From Anastrepha obliqua (taxonomy: Eukaryota; Arthropoda; Insecta; Diptera; Tephritidae), in the NCBI RefSeq assembly GCF_027943255.1, contig NC_072896.1, forward strand, positions 43,364,501-43,428,500: a DNA stretch of 64,000 bases, read 5' to 3'. This document shows, piece by piece, positions 31,190 to 41,499 of this stretch. Each line of letters opens with the position of its first letter. Position 1 is the stretch's first letter. Position numbers and translations under genes: made by a program. The notes beneath the pieces are model-generated. The model searched no databases. It had not been told where the DNA came from and was given only the letters and a program-made list of their open reading frames with translations.

Positions 31190-31602
31190 GACGTCGATGT
31201 AGTCATGCAAAATGCTTAGGGATTGCTGTTGGCAGGGAGACATATATATCTTTTCCGATAGTCAAGCTGCGTTCAAGGCCCTATCGTCGTCCTGTTGAAG
31301 CTCTCTTCTGGTCAACTTCTGTAAGGAGAAGATCAAACGTCTCGAATGTGTAGGAAACACTTCTTTTATCTGGGCTCCAGCATAGGAACATAGAGCGAAA
31401 TGAGATTGCCGAGGAACTTGCCAGGAAAGGGTTACTAGAACCGGGTTCAGTTGACTTCATTTCAGACATCGGTGTCCCCTTCACCATTGTTAAAGGGAAA
31501 GTGCACAATTACTTTCTTAAAAAAGCATAAGACTGATGGAGTTCTTTCTTATTTTGTGCTATCTCAAAAACACTCGGCCTCAGTATGACGGAAGTAGGAC
31601 GT
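31190..31602 (+). pseudogene. LINE RNase H domain fragment, part 1
   Basis: It reads in mixed frames YIFSDSQAAFKALSSS, FCKEKIKRLE, NTSFIWAPA and RNIERNEIAEELARKGLLEP, then VKGKVHNYFLKKA and MTEVGR. This is the RNase H of an I/R1-like LINE (SDSQAA and EIAEELA motifs). The MITE at 31607 interrupts it. Stops and shifts are present. Confidence 0.75.
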
Positions 31603-31606
31603 TTAA

Positions 31607-31771
31607 CCCCTTAACCTATAATGACGGGCATAGCCCGCGCACGGTGATCGAACCAGAAGTGAATAATACGTGTGCCATGGTGTGGGTTGAAATAAGATGA
31701 TTTAAAAAACTGCGTGAGCTTCTATACGATTTCGGCCCAACATCTTCGAGTCTAAATCATAGGTTAAGGGG
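31607..31771. repeat. piggyBac-like MITE with TTAA duplications
   Basis: The ends are inverted: CCCCTTAACCTATAATGACG at 31607 and the complement of CCCCTTAACCTATGAT at the right, ending at 31771. TTAA flanks both sides (31603-31606 and 31772-31775). It is 165 bp, non-coding, and has an inner hairpin CGGGCATAGCCCG near 31625. TTAA targeting and CCC ends are the piggyBac hallmark. Removing it with one TTAA restores the LINE frame. Confidence 0.85.
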
Positions 31772-31775
31772 TTAA

Positions 31776-32120
31776 GTGCAAGCGATCCCCGTAATTTAAT
31801 TTCCAAGCTCGTAACGTTGGTCACTGGTCATTGGGTGATCGGAACTCATGCGGTAAAGCTTGGACTTCCTCACAGCCCCCTTGCAGAAGCTGTGAGGATT
31901 TGGCACAGAAGAGACTGTTGGACACTTTCTTAGCAAGTGTCCAGGTCTGGCGGGTAGGCGCTTGAGGTTCCTTAGTGTGCCTTTCGGGGATGACCTGACG
32001 CAATTTTCCAGTCTAGATTCCGTTTCTCTACTCCACAACATCAATAGATGTAGATGGCTGTAGATGATTTGTCTTCCTTTAAGATGTGAAATTTTTCGGA
32101 GGTAGTGGTTTTACTGAAGT
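31776..32120 (+). pseudogene. LINE C-terminal region, part 2
   Basis: It continues the frame from 31602 with ASDPRNLISKLVTLVTGHWV, then IGTHAVKLGLPHS and, in another frame, ETVGHFLSKCPGLAGRRLRF, the post-RNase H Cys-His region. It ends in a 3' UTR with TACCTACCTACC near 32146-32158. Confidence 0.7.
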
Positions 32121-32159
32121 ACCCGTGGTACTCTTGCCATATAACCTACCTACCTACCA

Positions 32160-33300
32160 ACATGGATGATGAAAATGTATTAACTGAATGTATTGGAAGA
32201 ATTTGGTATATCTAAGTAACCTCATGCTGAGAAAGTTATCAACCGTCTCCGTATTGGAAGAATCCAGTAGGAATATCCTTTTCCTATTTATTTATGAAAA
32301 ATCAGAAAGTTTCATCAAAGTCGAATTGCTTTATGAAATCGAATCACTGTGCGGCGTGAATTGCAGTGAATTGAGCTCAGGTGTAGGGAACCATTGCATG
32401 CTAGAAGCACATTTATGAATAAACATACACATGGACTTGCATATTAAAACCAGTATGTATGTGTATACTGTCATGCATGTATTTGTGTGCGTGCAAGTGC
32501 CGCATGCATTTCAGTACAACGCGCCGGGGTAATCAATTTTTGAAATTTATGACAAAATTTGCAGCTTTAAATTATACCATTAAGCACGACATGTAACTCA
32601 TATCGCAAACATGTTAACTTCACCGCCGCCGGTTGCATGCCACCAACCAGCAAACAGCAAGCAGCAAGCAGCAACAACATTACGGCCTACGTGTTGTGTG
32701 CTGATTACCTTGTTTATGCTGCTTTTGTGGCCCGTGTGTGTCTGTTTGTCTGTCAGTATGTTTGACTTGTTCGCATGGCCGTGCAATCGCAATGTGGCAG
32801 TAAGTACTTGCCGGCTGTCGACGGCTAGTTGCATTTTCATACATACATACATACATACATACATGCATAGTTTATAGTTGGTAAGTAAGTGCATGCAACA
32901 AAGTAAGACTGTTCTGCTACGTAGATTTCAGTCGAGCTTTTTTCGTCCACTCATTTTTATTTTACAATTTTTAAATATTATATTTTTCTCTACCTTTTTG
33001 ATGACGCGATTTTCTATGGCAAGTAGACGTGCAAAATAACTCATTCGTGCAACGCGTATGCGCAAACGCAATTTATTGCTTTCCCTGAACGGACCAGAGC
33101 ATTGTGGCTTGTGCACACAATAAATTCAAGAATAATTTTTGAAGAAAATCCAATTATGGAAATTTTGTCAAATTATGTCATTAAGACCCAAAACGTATTT
33201 AGGACTTTTTACATCTTCTTTGCTACTAAGAATTATCATCTATTACTCAAAATTTACTTCAAATACTTTCAAAATTTCAAATGACCACTCATTGAGAAGT
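32160..33300. other. non-coding DNA with a (CATA)n run
   Basis: The tetranucleotide CATA repeats at about 32838-32864. ORFs across 32598-32894 on both strands are low-complexity products of repeats (CAGCAAGCAGCAAGCAGCAAC near 32648). No gene identified. Confidence 0.45.
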
Positions 33301-33304
33301 TGTA

Positions 33305-34002
33305 AAGGGTGATCAAGTTCGAGGTATCGGATTTTAAATGATAATAAAACAATGAAAACCAAATTGATTGGGCAATCTTTATTATTTTTGTGTAGAACCA
33401 TTCTTGAGATTTATTTTTTAAAGATAATCCCTTTCAAATGTTAGCCGCAACTGCGCCGTAATTCGACCATCCGTAAACTCCAGTTTTGAAAGACTCGCTG
33501 GAGGGCTTCGGTCGGTCTCTCGTGAATAACTTTAGTAATGTTGGCTCCAATACCTCAATTGAAGCTGGTTTATCCGCAAAGCATGTAGACTTTACATACT
33601 AACACAAATAAAAGTCCACAGGTGTGATATCACACGATCTTGGTGGCCAATCCACTGGTCAGAGGATAAGATTAGAGATAAATTTGTTCACCGAAACGAC
33701 GCAGTAAATCTAATGTTTCGCGGGCTGTATGGCAAGTAGCGCCAAATGTTGTGGAGATCATGGACTTTAAATTCCAGCATCAAAAAGTCGTTTATCATTT
33801 ACTCTTACAGATCGCACGAAACGGTTGTTTTCAATGGATGTGATGGCTGCTCATAAATGGCTTCGGGTTGCTTGCTCTTCAGCCCAATTACCGCAATTTT
33901 GCTTATTGACGTAGCCGTTAAGGTGAAAATGGGCCTCATCGTTGAACAAAATTCGGGTCCCAAAGTGCGGATCTTCGGCGAATTTTTCAAGAGCTGCTTA
34001 AG
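33305..34002 (-). pseudogene. mariner 3' half with TIR, cut by an RTE LINE
   Basis: The terminus AAGGGTGATCAAGTTCGAGG begins at 33305 next to TA. Minus-strand traces: LEKFAEDPHFGTRILFNDEA, HFHLNGYVNKQNCGNWAEEQ (first Asp), VDWPPRSCDITPVDFYLC (third Asp) and YVKSTCFADKPASIEVLEP. The second Asp block is lost. The RTE copy starts at 34003; the mariner's 5' half was not found on its far side. Confidence 0.75.
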
Positions 34003-34462
34003 AAGATCTTCTTCTTAATTGGCGCTTTAACCGCTTACGCGATTTTGGCCAAGTTCAACAAAGCGCGCCAGTCGTTTCTTTTTCGTGCTAACCGGCCCCA
34101 ATCGGACACACCAAGTGAAGCCAAGTCCTTCTCCTCCTGCTCTTTCCAACGCAGAGGAGGCTTTCCCTTTTCTCTGCTACCACCAGCTGGTACCGCATCG
34201 AATACTTTCATAGCCAGAGCGTTTGTATCCATTCGGACGACATGACCCAGTCAACGTAGCCGCTGGATCTTCATTCACTGTGCTATGTCTATGTCGTCGT
34301 AAAGCTCATGCAGCTCATCGTTCCAACGCCTGCGATATTCGCCGTTGCCAACGTGCAAAGGTCCAAAAATCTTGCGCATAATCTTTCTCTCAAACACTCC
34401 AAGCGTCGCTTCATCGGATGTTGTCATCGTCCACGCTTCTGCGCCATACGTTAGGACGGGCG
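34003..34462 (-). mobile_element. RTE-like LINE copy, 3' segment
   Basis: The 3' end (minus) is GCGCCAATTAAGAAG at about 34010-34025. Traces: VLTYGAEAWTMTTSDEATLG with VFERKIMRKIFGPLHVGNGE and YRRRWNDELHELYDDIDIAQ (34490-34275), then VRMDTNALAMKVFDAVPAGG and RWKEQEEKDLASLGVSDWGR (34232-34035). The two frames are joined across a single break. It is one of the least diverged copies of the family. Confidence 0.85.
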
Positions 34463-34915
34463 GAGGATGGTTCCATATGCAGATGTCCACGCAAGTGGGG
34501 AAAGTTACTGATCGCCATTCACTTGGAAGTCGCCAGGACGATTCTTCTGCATATGGTTCAAGCAGCTCACAACTCCCGGGATTAGCCCACGTATCCTCTG
34601 GTTAGCTTCCGAACACCCGTTCGGGAGTGAGCTAACGTGAGAAGGCGAAACACTCCAGGATAGCTGGTTGTGCGCTAGGTTTGGTACCCGCCACTTAAAA
34701 CCCTCCCAATGAAAACATACACAAAGCCTCGGATGAGAACTTCCAACACTGATAACGACCCCTGCAAACGAACTAACGACTATGATTTGAGGGCATGCAC
34801 CTAGAATGCCCGGTCCCTTAATGGGGAAGGTGCGTCTGCCCGGCTGGTTGATGTCCTCGTGAGAGTAAAGGCGGACATCACTGCCATCCAAGAGAGATTC
34901 CTGATATAGACATTT
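34463..34915 (+). mobile_element. RTE-like LINE 5' segment (inverted relative to 3' segment)
   Basis: This runs on the opposite strand from the 3' segment and joins it directly. It is a 5' UTR (GTACCCGCCACTTAAAACCC) followed by the start of the endonuclease domain: YDLRACT, a stop in place of Trp, NARSLNGEGASARLVDVL and RVKADITAIQE to 34900. The family has CTWNVRSL here. The inverted pair fits twin priming of one LINE copy, though two insertions are possible. Confidence 0.7.
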
Positions 34916-34919
34916 AATT

Positions 34920-35895
34920 AGACTTGACAAGGCGTGTAAAATTATTTTTTAACAGTTGTGAGATTTCTAAAAAATTTAGTAGGTACTTTAGATGCCTTAT
35001 GAATTTTCGTAGTATTTAATTTATACAAAAAGTTGGAAATAAATTTTTTCTACGAATTACTGTCTTTATGTTTCTCGAAACACAGTGCATCCGTTACTTC
35101 CTACATGTTTTAGTGTATGTATATAAGTATGTGAAGTATGCGTTTATGGTTGTGTGCGTGTAGCCACGTAACTCATTTGCCGTTGTTGCCAGTCAGTCAA
35201 CCGGCCAAACAGCCAGTGAACAGCAAGCCAAGCTAGCAGGCAATCACATTGTAAGCGATCCGAAATGGAGTCGAGTGAGTGGTGCGGAGTGTTAAATATT
35301 GCAATTTATCACGCAAATGCGTTTTTCAATTTTAACCGGCCGCCAGGCATCATAAAAATGTTACCGAACATAACCACCGCTTGACAGCAGCTCAATTTTC
35401 GTAATGAATTTACAACAACAACAGCAACAGAGAACAAGAAAAGGCGAACGTCAAATAAAAAACTGTAAAAATATGCGATGAATAAACATCAACTGAAGCA
35501 GGCACATCAATAACTTTAACAACAAACACTTATCAACATTCCTGCGTACATACATACATACACACATACATATGTACATATTGCAACAAACCACCTCCAA
35601 TTGTGTAAATTACACGTTGTAGATGAAAAATGTGGAAAATTAATTGCCAGCTGGAAAATACATGTACACTAAATTTATGTGTATGTATGTATATAAATAT
35701 AAAATATATTTAGTAGCGCCGTGACGAATGTCGAAAAAGCCTACGCCATCAAATGGTGATAAATCCATTGAGAAATGGTCCGACTTAGTATTTAGCGTTT
35801 CGGCTGCTCTAGCTGAATAGCTTTGTATGTGACCACGAATCGGTTGGCCTAGTTTCGAAACACGCTGTGAGCATGAAACATTAATTGATGAAAAA
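34920..35895. other. non-coding DNA
   Basis: It contains CAACAACAACAGCAACAG near 35414 and (CATA)n/(ATGTAT) near 35548-35695. No gene recognised; the 120-codon minus frame ending at 35640 overlaps the SINE fragment and is not a gene. Confidence 0.4.
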
Positions 35896-35899
35896 AGTA

Positions 35900-35975
35900 A
35901 TTGCTGCTCGGAGTCGGCATAAAACTGTAGGTCCATCACGACACACGGCGCAAACTGTAGGAAAAGCTCGTCCAC
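35900..35975 (+). repeat. SINE body fragment
   Basis: TGCTCGGAGTCGGCATAAAA, CTGTAGGTCC and AAACTGTAGGAAAAGCTCGT correspond to the SINE blocks CGTTCGGAGTCGGCTTGAAA, CTGTAGGTCC and GGAGGAGGAGCTCGGCC. It has neither head nor tail. Confidence 0.4.
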
Positions 35976-35979
35976 ACAC

Positions 35980-36230
35980 TTAACATAGCATGAAAGCGAC
36001 AACTGTATACAGGGTGAACAGATAACAATGATAGTTTTTCAATATTTTAGGTTACCGCAGCTTTAAAAATAGTCAGTCAATTCCATGCCAGATAAAACTT
36101 TTGTTTGGGGGTGCGGAACAGATTCGCTTTGACAGCTAAGATGAAATGTACAAATTCATGTGTATTCGAATAGGTAACTCCCATCCTTTTGAGTACTTGA
36201 TATGAGTGTTGCCTTTTATTTTTATATAGG
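35980..36230. other. non-coding DNA
   Basis: No feature recognised. Confidence 0.4.
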
Positions 36231-36234
36231 CCTT

Positions 36235-37165
36235 TTATTTTGGGTCTATTTGGCCATGAAAACACATTAAAATAATAGGAAAAATGACGTTATTGATTTT
36301 CAAAATATTCTGCCCCTCAAAGCACTTTTGCCCCTCAGAAGTGGACACCTCCAAAACGAGCTGTTTAGAGGCTTCCACAACTTCTTCAGGTGTTGAAACC
36401 CGCTGACCTCGTATTTTATTTTGAATCTTCGGGAACAAAAAGAAGTCAGACATCATTAGGTGCCAAACCAGAGCTGTAAGGCGACTGACCCATTAATTCG
36501 ATATTTTGAGTGCTCAAACGGTCTCTTGTGTGAGTCGATACGTGAGAGCTTGCATTGTCTTAGTGAAGGTGGTGAAGGATGATTCGTCTTCCGTGGTTGG
36601 TTTTCTTTCAAACAAATAGTTGTGCACCACTCAGAATTGACTATTTTACGTTTCTTTAGTGGTGTATTTGCGACAGGTGGAGTACCTTTTCCGTCGATTC
36701 TGTCGATTGCTGTTTGTTGTTTCCGACTCACATGCATAGATCCAAGATTCGACACCTTTAGCCTTGTTATGTAAGTGTTTTGAACCACCGCAGCTGAATT
36801 TCTTCAACATTTCTTTACCCCAATCGACACGAGTCCTTTTTGGGCAAATGTCAAATTATGCGAGTACAAATCTTCTTGGCGACTAAATGCTCATACAATA
36901 TTGAATGCATGCTGGTTGCTCTTATGCTCAAGGATGCTTCTATCTCATGATATGTATGTCGCATGACGGATCTTGCGCTATCAATTCGCTCACAGAATCT
37001 ATTGTTTGTGGCACTACAACCGTTTATAGACGACCCTCACGAAGTTCATCGTGCAAGCATCGCCGCCCACGTTGAAGGCCGTTGTACCAGCGTTTCACTT
37101 TTGCTAGCTGTAATGCTTCAACGTCAAAAGTCGAAGTAAGTTGCTCACTGCACTCCTGTCTTGAC
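36235..37165 (-). pseudogene. mariner transposase, decayed, N- to C-terminal
   Basis: Minus-strand traces in order: CSEQLTSTFDVEALQLAKVK, RWYNGLQRGRRCLHDELREG (helix-turn-helix), KRTRVDWGKEMLKKF, KIVNSEWCTTICL, SPDL-like region lost, then DFFLFPKIQNKIRGQRVSTP and EEVVEASKQLVLEV. It is the same family as 905-1150. The HDNASSH catalytic block is scrambled by frameshifts. Confidence 0.75.
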
Positions 37166-37399
37166 AATCCCCGACGAAATCTGCATTTAAATTACAAAAA
37201 AAAAGTTGAATATGAACAGTTTCAGCAAACAATACTTTGAAATAAAATTAATCATGAAACAGAAACTTATAGAACCTATGAAAATCCAAGATTTCAAAAG
37301 CTACAGAAGTCATCCAGACACTCTAAATATACTAACAAGTAAAATTATCCTTATTGGAGCGAAAATAATAGACAGTAAATCGACACAGCATCAATGCGT

Positions 37400-37560
37400 C
37401 GGCAAAGAGTGTGTTTTTGTTCGAAATGACGAAGGAGATGCCGTTACCGTCAATGGTCCTCGAAATAGAGCTATTGTAACCAACTTTCTTTACCCAAAGC
37501 TCGACAGCATTTGTATATTCTAGAGCTTTCGACTGTGTTCGGAACAACAGCCCGGGAAAA
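37400..37560 (+). pseudogene. mariner fragment
   Basis: It reads CVFVRNDEGDAVTVNGPRNR and AIVTNFLYPKLDS before a stop at 37521. This is the FFxNDEGxAVTVNGxRYRAM segment between the first and second catalytic aspartates of the FSDEAHF-type mariners. No ends were found. Confidence 0.65.
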
Positions 37561-37689
37561 TAAGCAACGACTACCCGCACATCTGAAAATTGTCGAGCAT
37601 GAATTCGTGTATATCGAATTTTTTTGAGTAATTTGAGCGATGCTTTTGATTATTTTAATCGAAGAATCAGATGGCTGGGGTGCATTTAC

Positions 37690-37925
37690 AGAATGTACAT
37701 ATAGAGAGCTGCCAGAATAGCGTTCCATAGACAATCAATTGGACGGAGACGTTGAGGGAGTCCAAGTAAAAGCTCGGTTCGTGAGATCATAGTAAACCAG
37801 GGGAAAATGGGAATCAAAAACTGGAAAAGTGTAGTAGAGGATCGATCGGAGTGGATAGTCCTAGTTGGGGAAGTAATGATCTGCACAAGACTGTAGAAGT
37901 AGCGGTAATGATGATGATGATATAA
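37690..37925 (+). pseudogene. RTE-like LINE 3' end with (ATG)n tail
   Basis: Near the 3' end it reads KMGIKNWKSVVEDRSEWIVL and VGEVMICTRL, the C-terminal GI-x-NW-x-x-x-xEDRxxW motif of an RTE-type LINE, followed by a GATGATGATGATAT tail at 37908-37922. It is a third RTE lineage, distinct from those at 18722 and 34003. The mariner terminal repeat at 37928 follows immediately. Confidence 0.65.
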
Positions 37926-37927
37926 AT

Positions 37928-39108
37928 TCTGTCAAAAAAGTAACGCGAACTGTTCAATAAAACATAAAATAATTGTTTAATCATCAACATTTATTTTGTC
38001 GCCTTCAAAATAGGCTCCATTCGAAGCAATACACATAAGCCAACGATTAGTCCGGCCATCAAGGCATCTTTTAAATGCATTTGAAGAGATCTTCTTCAGC
38101 TCCTTCAGCGAATCATCCTTAATGGCCTCTATCGCCTCAAAGCGGCGTCCGCGGAGTAGCAATTTAAATTTTGGGGAAAGGGAAAAGTCACAGTGGGTTA
38201 AATCCGGTAAATACGGTGGTTGTTCGATGACATTTGTCGAGTTTTTGGTCAAAAAAGTATTCACAATATGAGCCCTGTGAGACGGTGCGTTATCATGGTG
38301 CAAGATCCATGAGTTTCTTTCCACGAATTGGGCCCTTGGACAGGTTCCTACGCACGCTCACTCTCAAACGTCGCATAACTTCCAAATAATTTATTTACCG
38401 TAGAACCATTTGGAACGAATTCCGAGTGCACAACACCATGATAATCGAGAAATCGAGTAGCATGACTTTCACTTTTGACCGACCCTGACGAGGTTTTTTG
38501 GGTTTCGGCTCATTTGGATAGCGCCATTCAGCCACATCAGCCGTCTGTTGATTGGTCTGCATGTCAAACTCAGATACCCACGTCTCATTATCTGTTATGA
38601 TGCGCTAGATAAACGTTGGGCTCACTTGCTCAGCCACCTTCGTGTCATCAGCCACCTTCTTCCGATGAATTTTTTGAAAGAAATTCAATTCTCTTGGAAC
38701 GAGTCGAACAGCCACGCGTCTCATGACCATTTGATGATGTAAAATTGCGAATTGATTTGTGATACACGCTAAGATCACGAGCTACTTCCCTTAAACTTAA
38801 ATTATGGTTTGATGGTTTTCCAGCATCATTTCCTTGATTTCGTCGACTTTTACATCCGTTTTTGAAGACCTTGATTGGCGACCAGATCGGGTCAATCTTC
38901 CACGATTTCTCGACCCTCTGCAAAAGCCTTATACCACTTGTGGTGTGTGTTTTTGATAAATCACATGACATTTTCTGCAACATTTTCAATGGTTCGGCGC
39001 ACGAAATGCCGTTCAAAACATAAAATTTAAGACAAATTCTTTGTTCGATATTTTTATTCATAGTGAAAATCGCAGAGCGCCCCTGCGTTTGACTGATATA
39101 CTTGTAAT
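37928..39108 (-). mobile_element. mariner lacking its 5' TIR
   Basis: The 3' terminal repeat is CTGTCAAAAAAGTAACGCGA (from 37931). The minus-strand reading starts MNKNIEQRICLKFYVLNGIS near 39057, continues through VARDLSVYHKSIRNF, DNETWVSEFDMQTNQQTADV (first Asp), KVKVMLLDF, then MERNSWILHHDNAPSHRAHI (second Asp) and GDKINVDD at 37981. Frames shift at least five times. The 5' terminus ends AAATGCCGAC, where the SINE begins. Confidence 0.85.
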
Positions 39109-39116
39109 TAAATGCC
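39109..39116. repeat. candidate SINE target duplication, left copy
   Basis: TAAATGCC; an identical octamer is at 41492-41499, past the Helitron. At 8 bp it is short and not conclusive. Confidence 0.45.
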
Positions 39117-39442
39117 GACGGCGGCCGCCGTAGCCGAATGGATTGGTGCGTGACTACCATTCGGAATTCACAGAGAGAACGTTGGTTCGGATCTCGGTGA
39201 AACACCAAAATTAAGAAAAACATTTTTCAATAGTGGTCGCCCCTCGGCAGGCAATGGCAAACCTCCGAGTGTGCATATTTCTGCCATGAATAAGCTCATC
39301 ATAAAAATATCTGTCGTTCGGAGTCGGCTTGAAACTGTAGGTCCCTCCATTTGTGGAACAACATCAAGACGCGCACCACAAATAGGAGGAGGAGCTCACC
39401 CAAACACCCAAAAAGGGTGTACGCGCCATTTATATACATGTA
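39117..39442 (+). repeat. full-length SINE (tRNA head, body, TA tail)
   Basis: The head has an A box (TAGCCGAATGG, near 39132) and a degenerate B box (GGTTCGGATCT, near 39183), so RNA polymerase III could transcribe it. The body runs through GGTGAAACACC, GGTCGCCCCTCGGCAGGCAA, CCGAGTGTGCATATTTCTGC, CGGAGTCGGCTTGAAACTGT, GGTCCCTCCATTTGTGGAAC and CAAACACCCAAAAAGGGTGT (a small hairpin) to GCGCCATTTATATACATGTA. The TA tail is split by the Helitron and resumes at 41488. This is the reference copy for the family here. Confidence 0.85.
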
Positions 39443-39575
39443 CTAGCGGACCCTCTGCCTGCTTCGCTAGGCATATCAAAATTAAGAATGAATAATGAAC
39501 ACTCGATTTAAATTCACTCTATGTGTATTTATTCTTTTTTTACAATATAAAATTAATGTTAATTTTAAACTTAAA

Positions 39576-39750
39576 CTAACGCAAAGCCTTTTCGTAAACT
39601 ACATTTTTTGTTTTGCCCTGAGTTGTGGTATAAATAAACAGAACTGATGGTTTTCCTACACGTGAACATGATACATATAATTGTCCGTGGGAGAAGCATG
39701 GATATTCTAAGTCAATTCCGCATAATTCTAGCGATTGTCCTTGTGCTTTG
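39576..39750 (-). pseudogene. Helitron Pif1-like helicase, C-terminal end
   Basis: The minus strand reads NKAQGQSLELCGIDLEYPCF, SHGQLYVSCSRVGKPSVLFI and YTTQGKTKNVVYEKAL before a stop at 39576. QGQS...HGQLYV-x-CSRV is helicase motif VI of Helitron SF1B helicases, and the QGKTKNVVY tail is typical of the group. The upstream Walker A and B motifs are absent. Confidence 0.9.
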
Positions 39751-39751
39751 T

Positions 39752-39946
39752 TTATTGTGTTTGTTTTAATCTATCTTGCTCATTACGTTGTATACGTTCT
39801 TCAGGTGAATGGCCTGAACGTGATCTGGCCATACGTTCCCTTTGATTTTGGTTTTGAATTTCTCGCTCTTCTTGTGATTGATTTTGCCTTTCATTTGCTC
39901 TATTTTGCGTTCTACGCGACCGACGACCGATATCATTTATTCGCAT
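39752..39946 (-). pseudogene. Helitron Rep protein, N-terminal segment
   Basis: It reads RRSRRTQNRANERQNQSQEE then REIQNQNQRERMARSRSGHS and RIQRNEQDR, the charged R/E/Q-rich repeats found at the start of insect Helitron Rep-helicases. A stop follows directly and the helicase tail lies in another frame, so the two ends were joined by a deletion of about 3-4 kb. The HUH nuclease motif is missing. Confidence 0.65.
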
Positions 39947-39949
39947 TTG

Positions 39950-41480
39950 AATTTAATCAAAAAAACATGAAAAACTCACAATGTGCATTACAATCGCTAG
40001 CAACAACAAAGAAACCACCGTTTTTTTATTTTCACTGATTATTAAAATTTTACGCACAATATATTTTATTTTTATACATTTTTTCCCAAAAAAAAAAAAA
40101 ACAACAATGAAAACCGCATTTTAAAATTGTTGACCACTCAACAAATGGTTTTGATACAGCTGATTATTTTGACCTCAGTATATCCAGTAAACAAACTGTG
40201 GTGAAAGTCCTTTATAAGGACCAAGTTTATAGTGGTGAAGTTTTAGGTACAACACAATTTTCTGTACGCAAGGTTGCTCTTGGGCAAAAATAAAGTAATC
40301 TTTAGAAATCATAAAAAAAAGTTGCAAATTTTAGATTAATTTCTTAAAGAAAAACTATTAATACATGCATTTACTTGAATAAGTAAACACCAAAAGTATA
40401 CTAAAATGACTATTTAATGCGTTGTTTGATACAAATTTATATTATTGCTCAAAACCCTCTGCGCGCTGTCGCTGTCTTTTTGTTTCTGTATCGCATCGCG
40501 GTGAATTCACGTTTTTCAGAAAGTTGGCAACAGAACAAAATTGAAGAAAGTACATATTTTGCTCATATTTGTTATTTTAGTTCTTAAATGAAAATGTGTT
40601 TCAGCAATTTTTTAATGTTGCAACTATTCTTTGGCTTTGAAACCGCTTACACTCACAAAATAATCCAACTCTTTTAAACACACATACAAATATAATTATT
40701 TATTTTGGTTTTTCCACTCGTCAAAGCAGAACATAAGGTTGCATTATTTAATTATTACCTAATACAAACTTGTTCTCTTTTAACAATGATAATATTACTA
40801 TGTGAAATATGCATTTTTGTATTATATCCTGAGCATTTGTCTTCAGCGCTATACCTTTATCCCGTAAACGTACGTTTGCCCATATAAAATAGACTACCTA
40901 AATGCATGAAAAAAGTGTTAGCATAACTTTTTCGAGTATATATACATACAGGAGGATTTATTTTTTACATTTTGCTCGTCGGCTTTGAACTTCGAAAAAT
41001 ACAGTCTTATGGTTATTAATGGAATCAAATATATTTAACGAATTTTTATTTTATCTAAATCATAAAACGTTCAAATGAAGCTCAAAATATTTTTCCAGTT
41101 TAAAAAAAAGCAATGTGCTTTGATGCCGTGTCACGCATGCATAAAAGGGAAACAAAAGAGAGGACAACTAATGCGTTACGAATAATACAGTCCCATACGT
41201 CACTCGACATCGAAGCAATGTTATTCATGTCTGTGTATATTCTATTCATTCGCGTGTATTCTCATTCCGTATACCTAATGTCCGTATAAGGGAAACACGC
41301 AAATATTGCATTTTTCACACTTACACAACGCACGCATACTTTTACCGATTTCTTTAAAACTTCACATAAACCATCTATGGACCAATACCAATGATCTGTG
41401 AAAGTTTGATTGAAATCGGTGGATGCGTTTAGGCGTGAATCGGCGACTAACGAACACAAAAAAACGTCTCCATTTTTATA
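39950..41480 (-). other. Helitron 5' region, non-coding
   Basis: It has no recognised coding content. The stretch near 41340-41450 is probably the Helitron 5' leader (CGCCGATTCACGCCTAAACG on the minus strand). An ORF at 41543-41262 overlaps the leader and is not considered a gene. Confidence 0.4.
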
Positions 41481-41491
41481 TATAAGATATA

Positions 41492-41499
41492 TAAATGCC
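41492..41499. repeat. candidate SINE target duplication, right copy
   Basis: TAAATGCC, identical to 39109-39116. Confidence 0.45.

Larger units (their letters stand above)
39443..41487 (-). mobile_element. Helitron, internally deleted, nested in a SINE tail
   Basis: On the minus strand it starts TCTTATATATAAAAATGGAG (5' TC at 41487-41486) and ends with a short stem (GCCTAGCGAAGCAGGC) followed by CCGCTAG, giving the CTRR-type 3' end at 39443. It is flanked by A and T, the standard Helitron target, and has no duplication. The length is 2045 bp. Only the Rep N-terminus and the helicase C-terminus remain. Autonomous Helitrons are usually 5-8 kb and roll through a HUH nuclease, lost here. Confidence 0.85.

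Noticed and set aside
32598..32894. Overlapping ORFs on both strands as genes
   Set aside because: They come from CAGCAAG and CATA tandem repeats.
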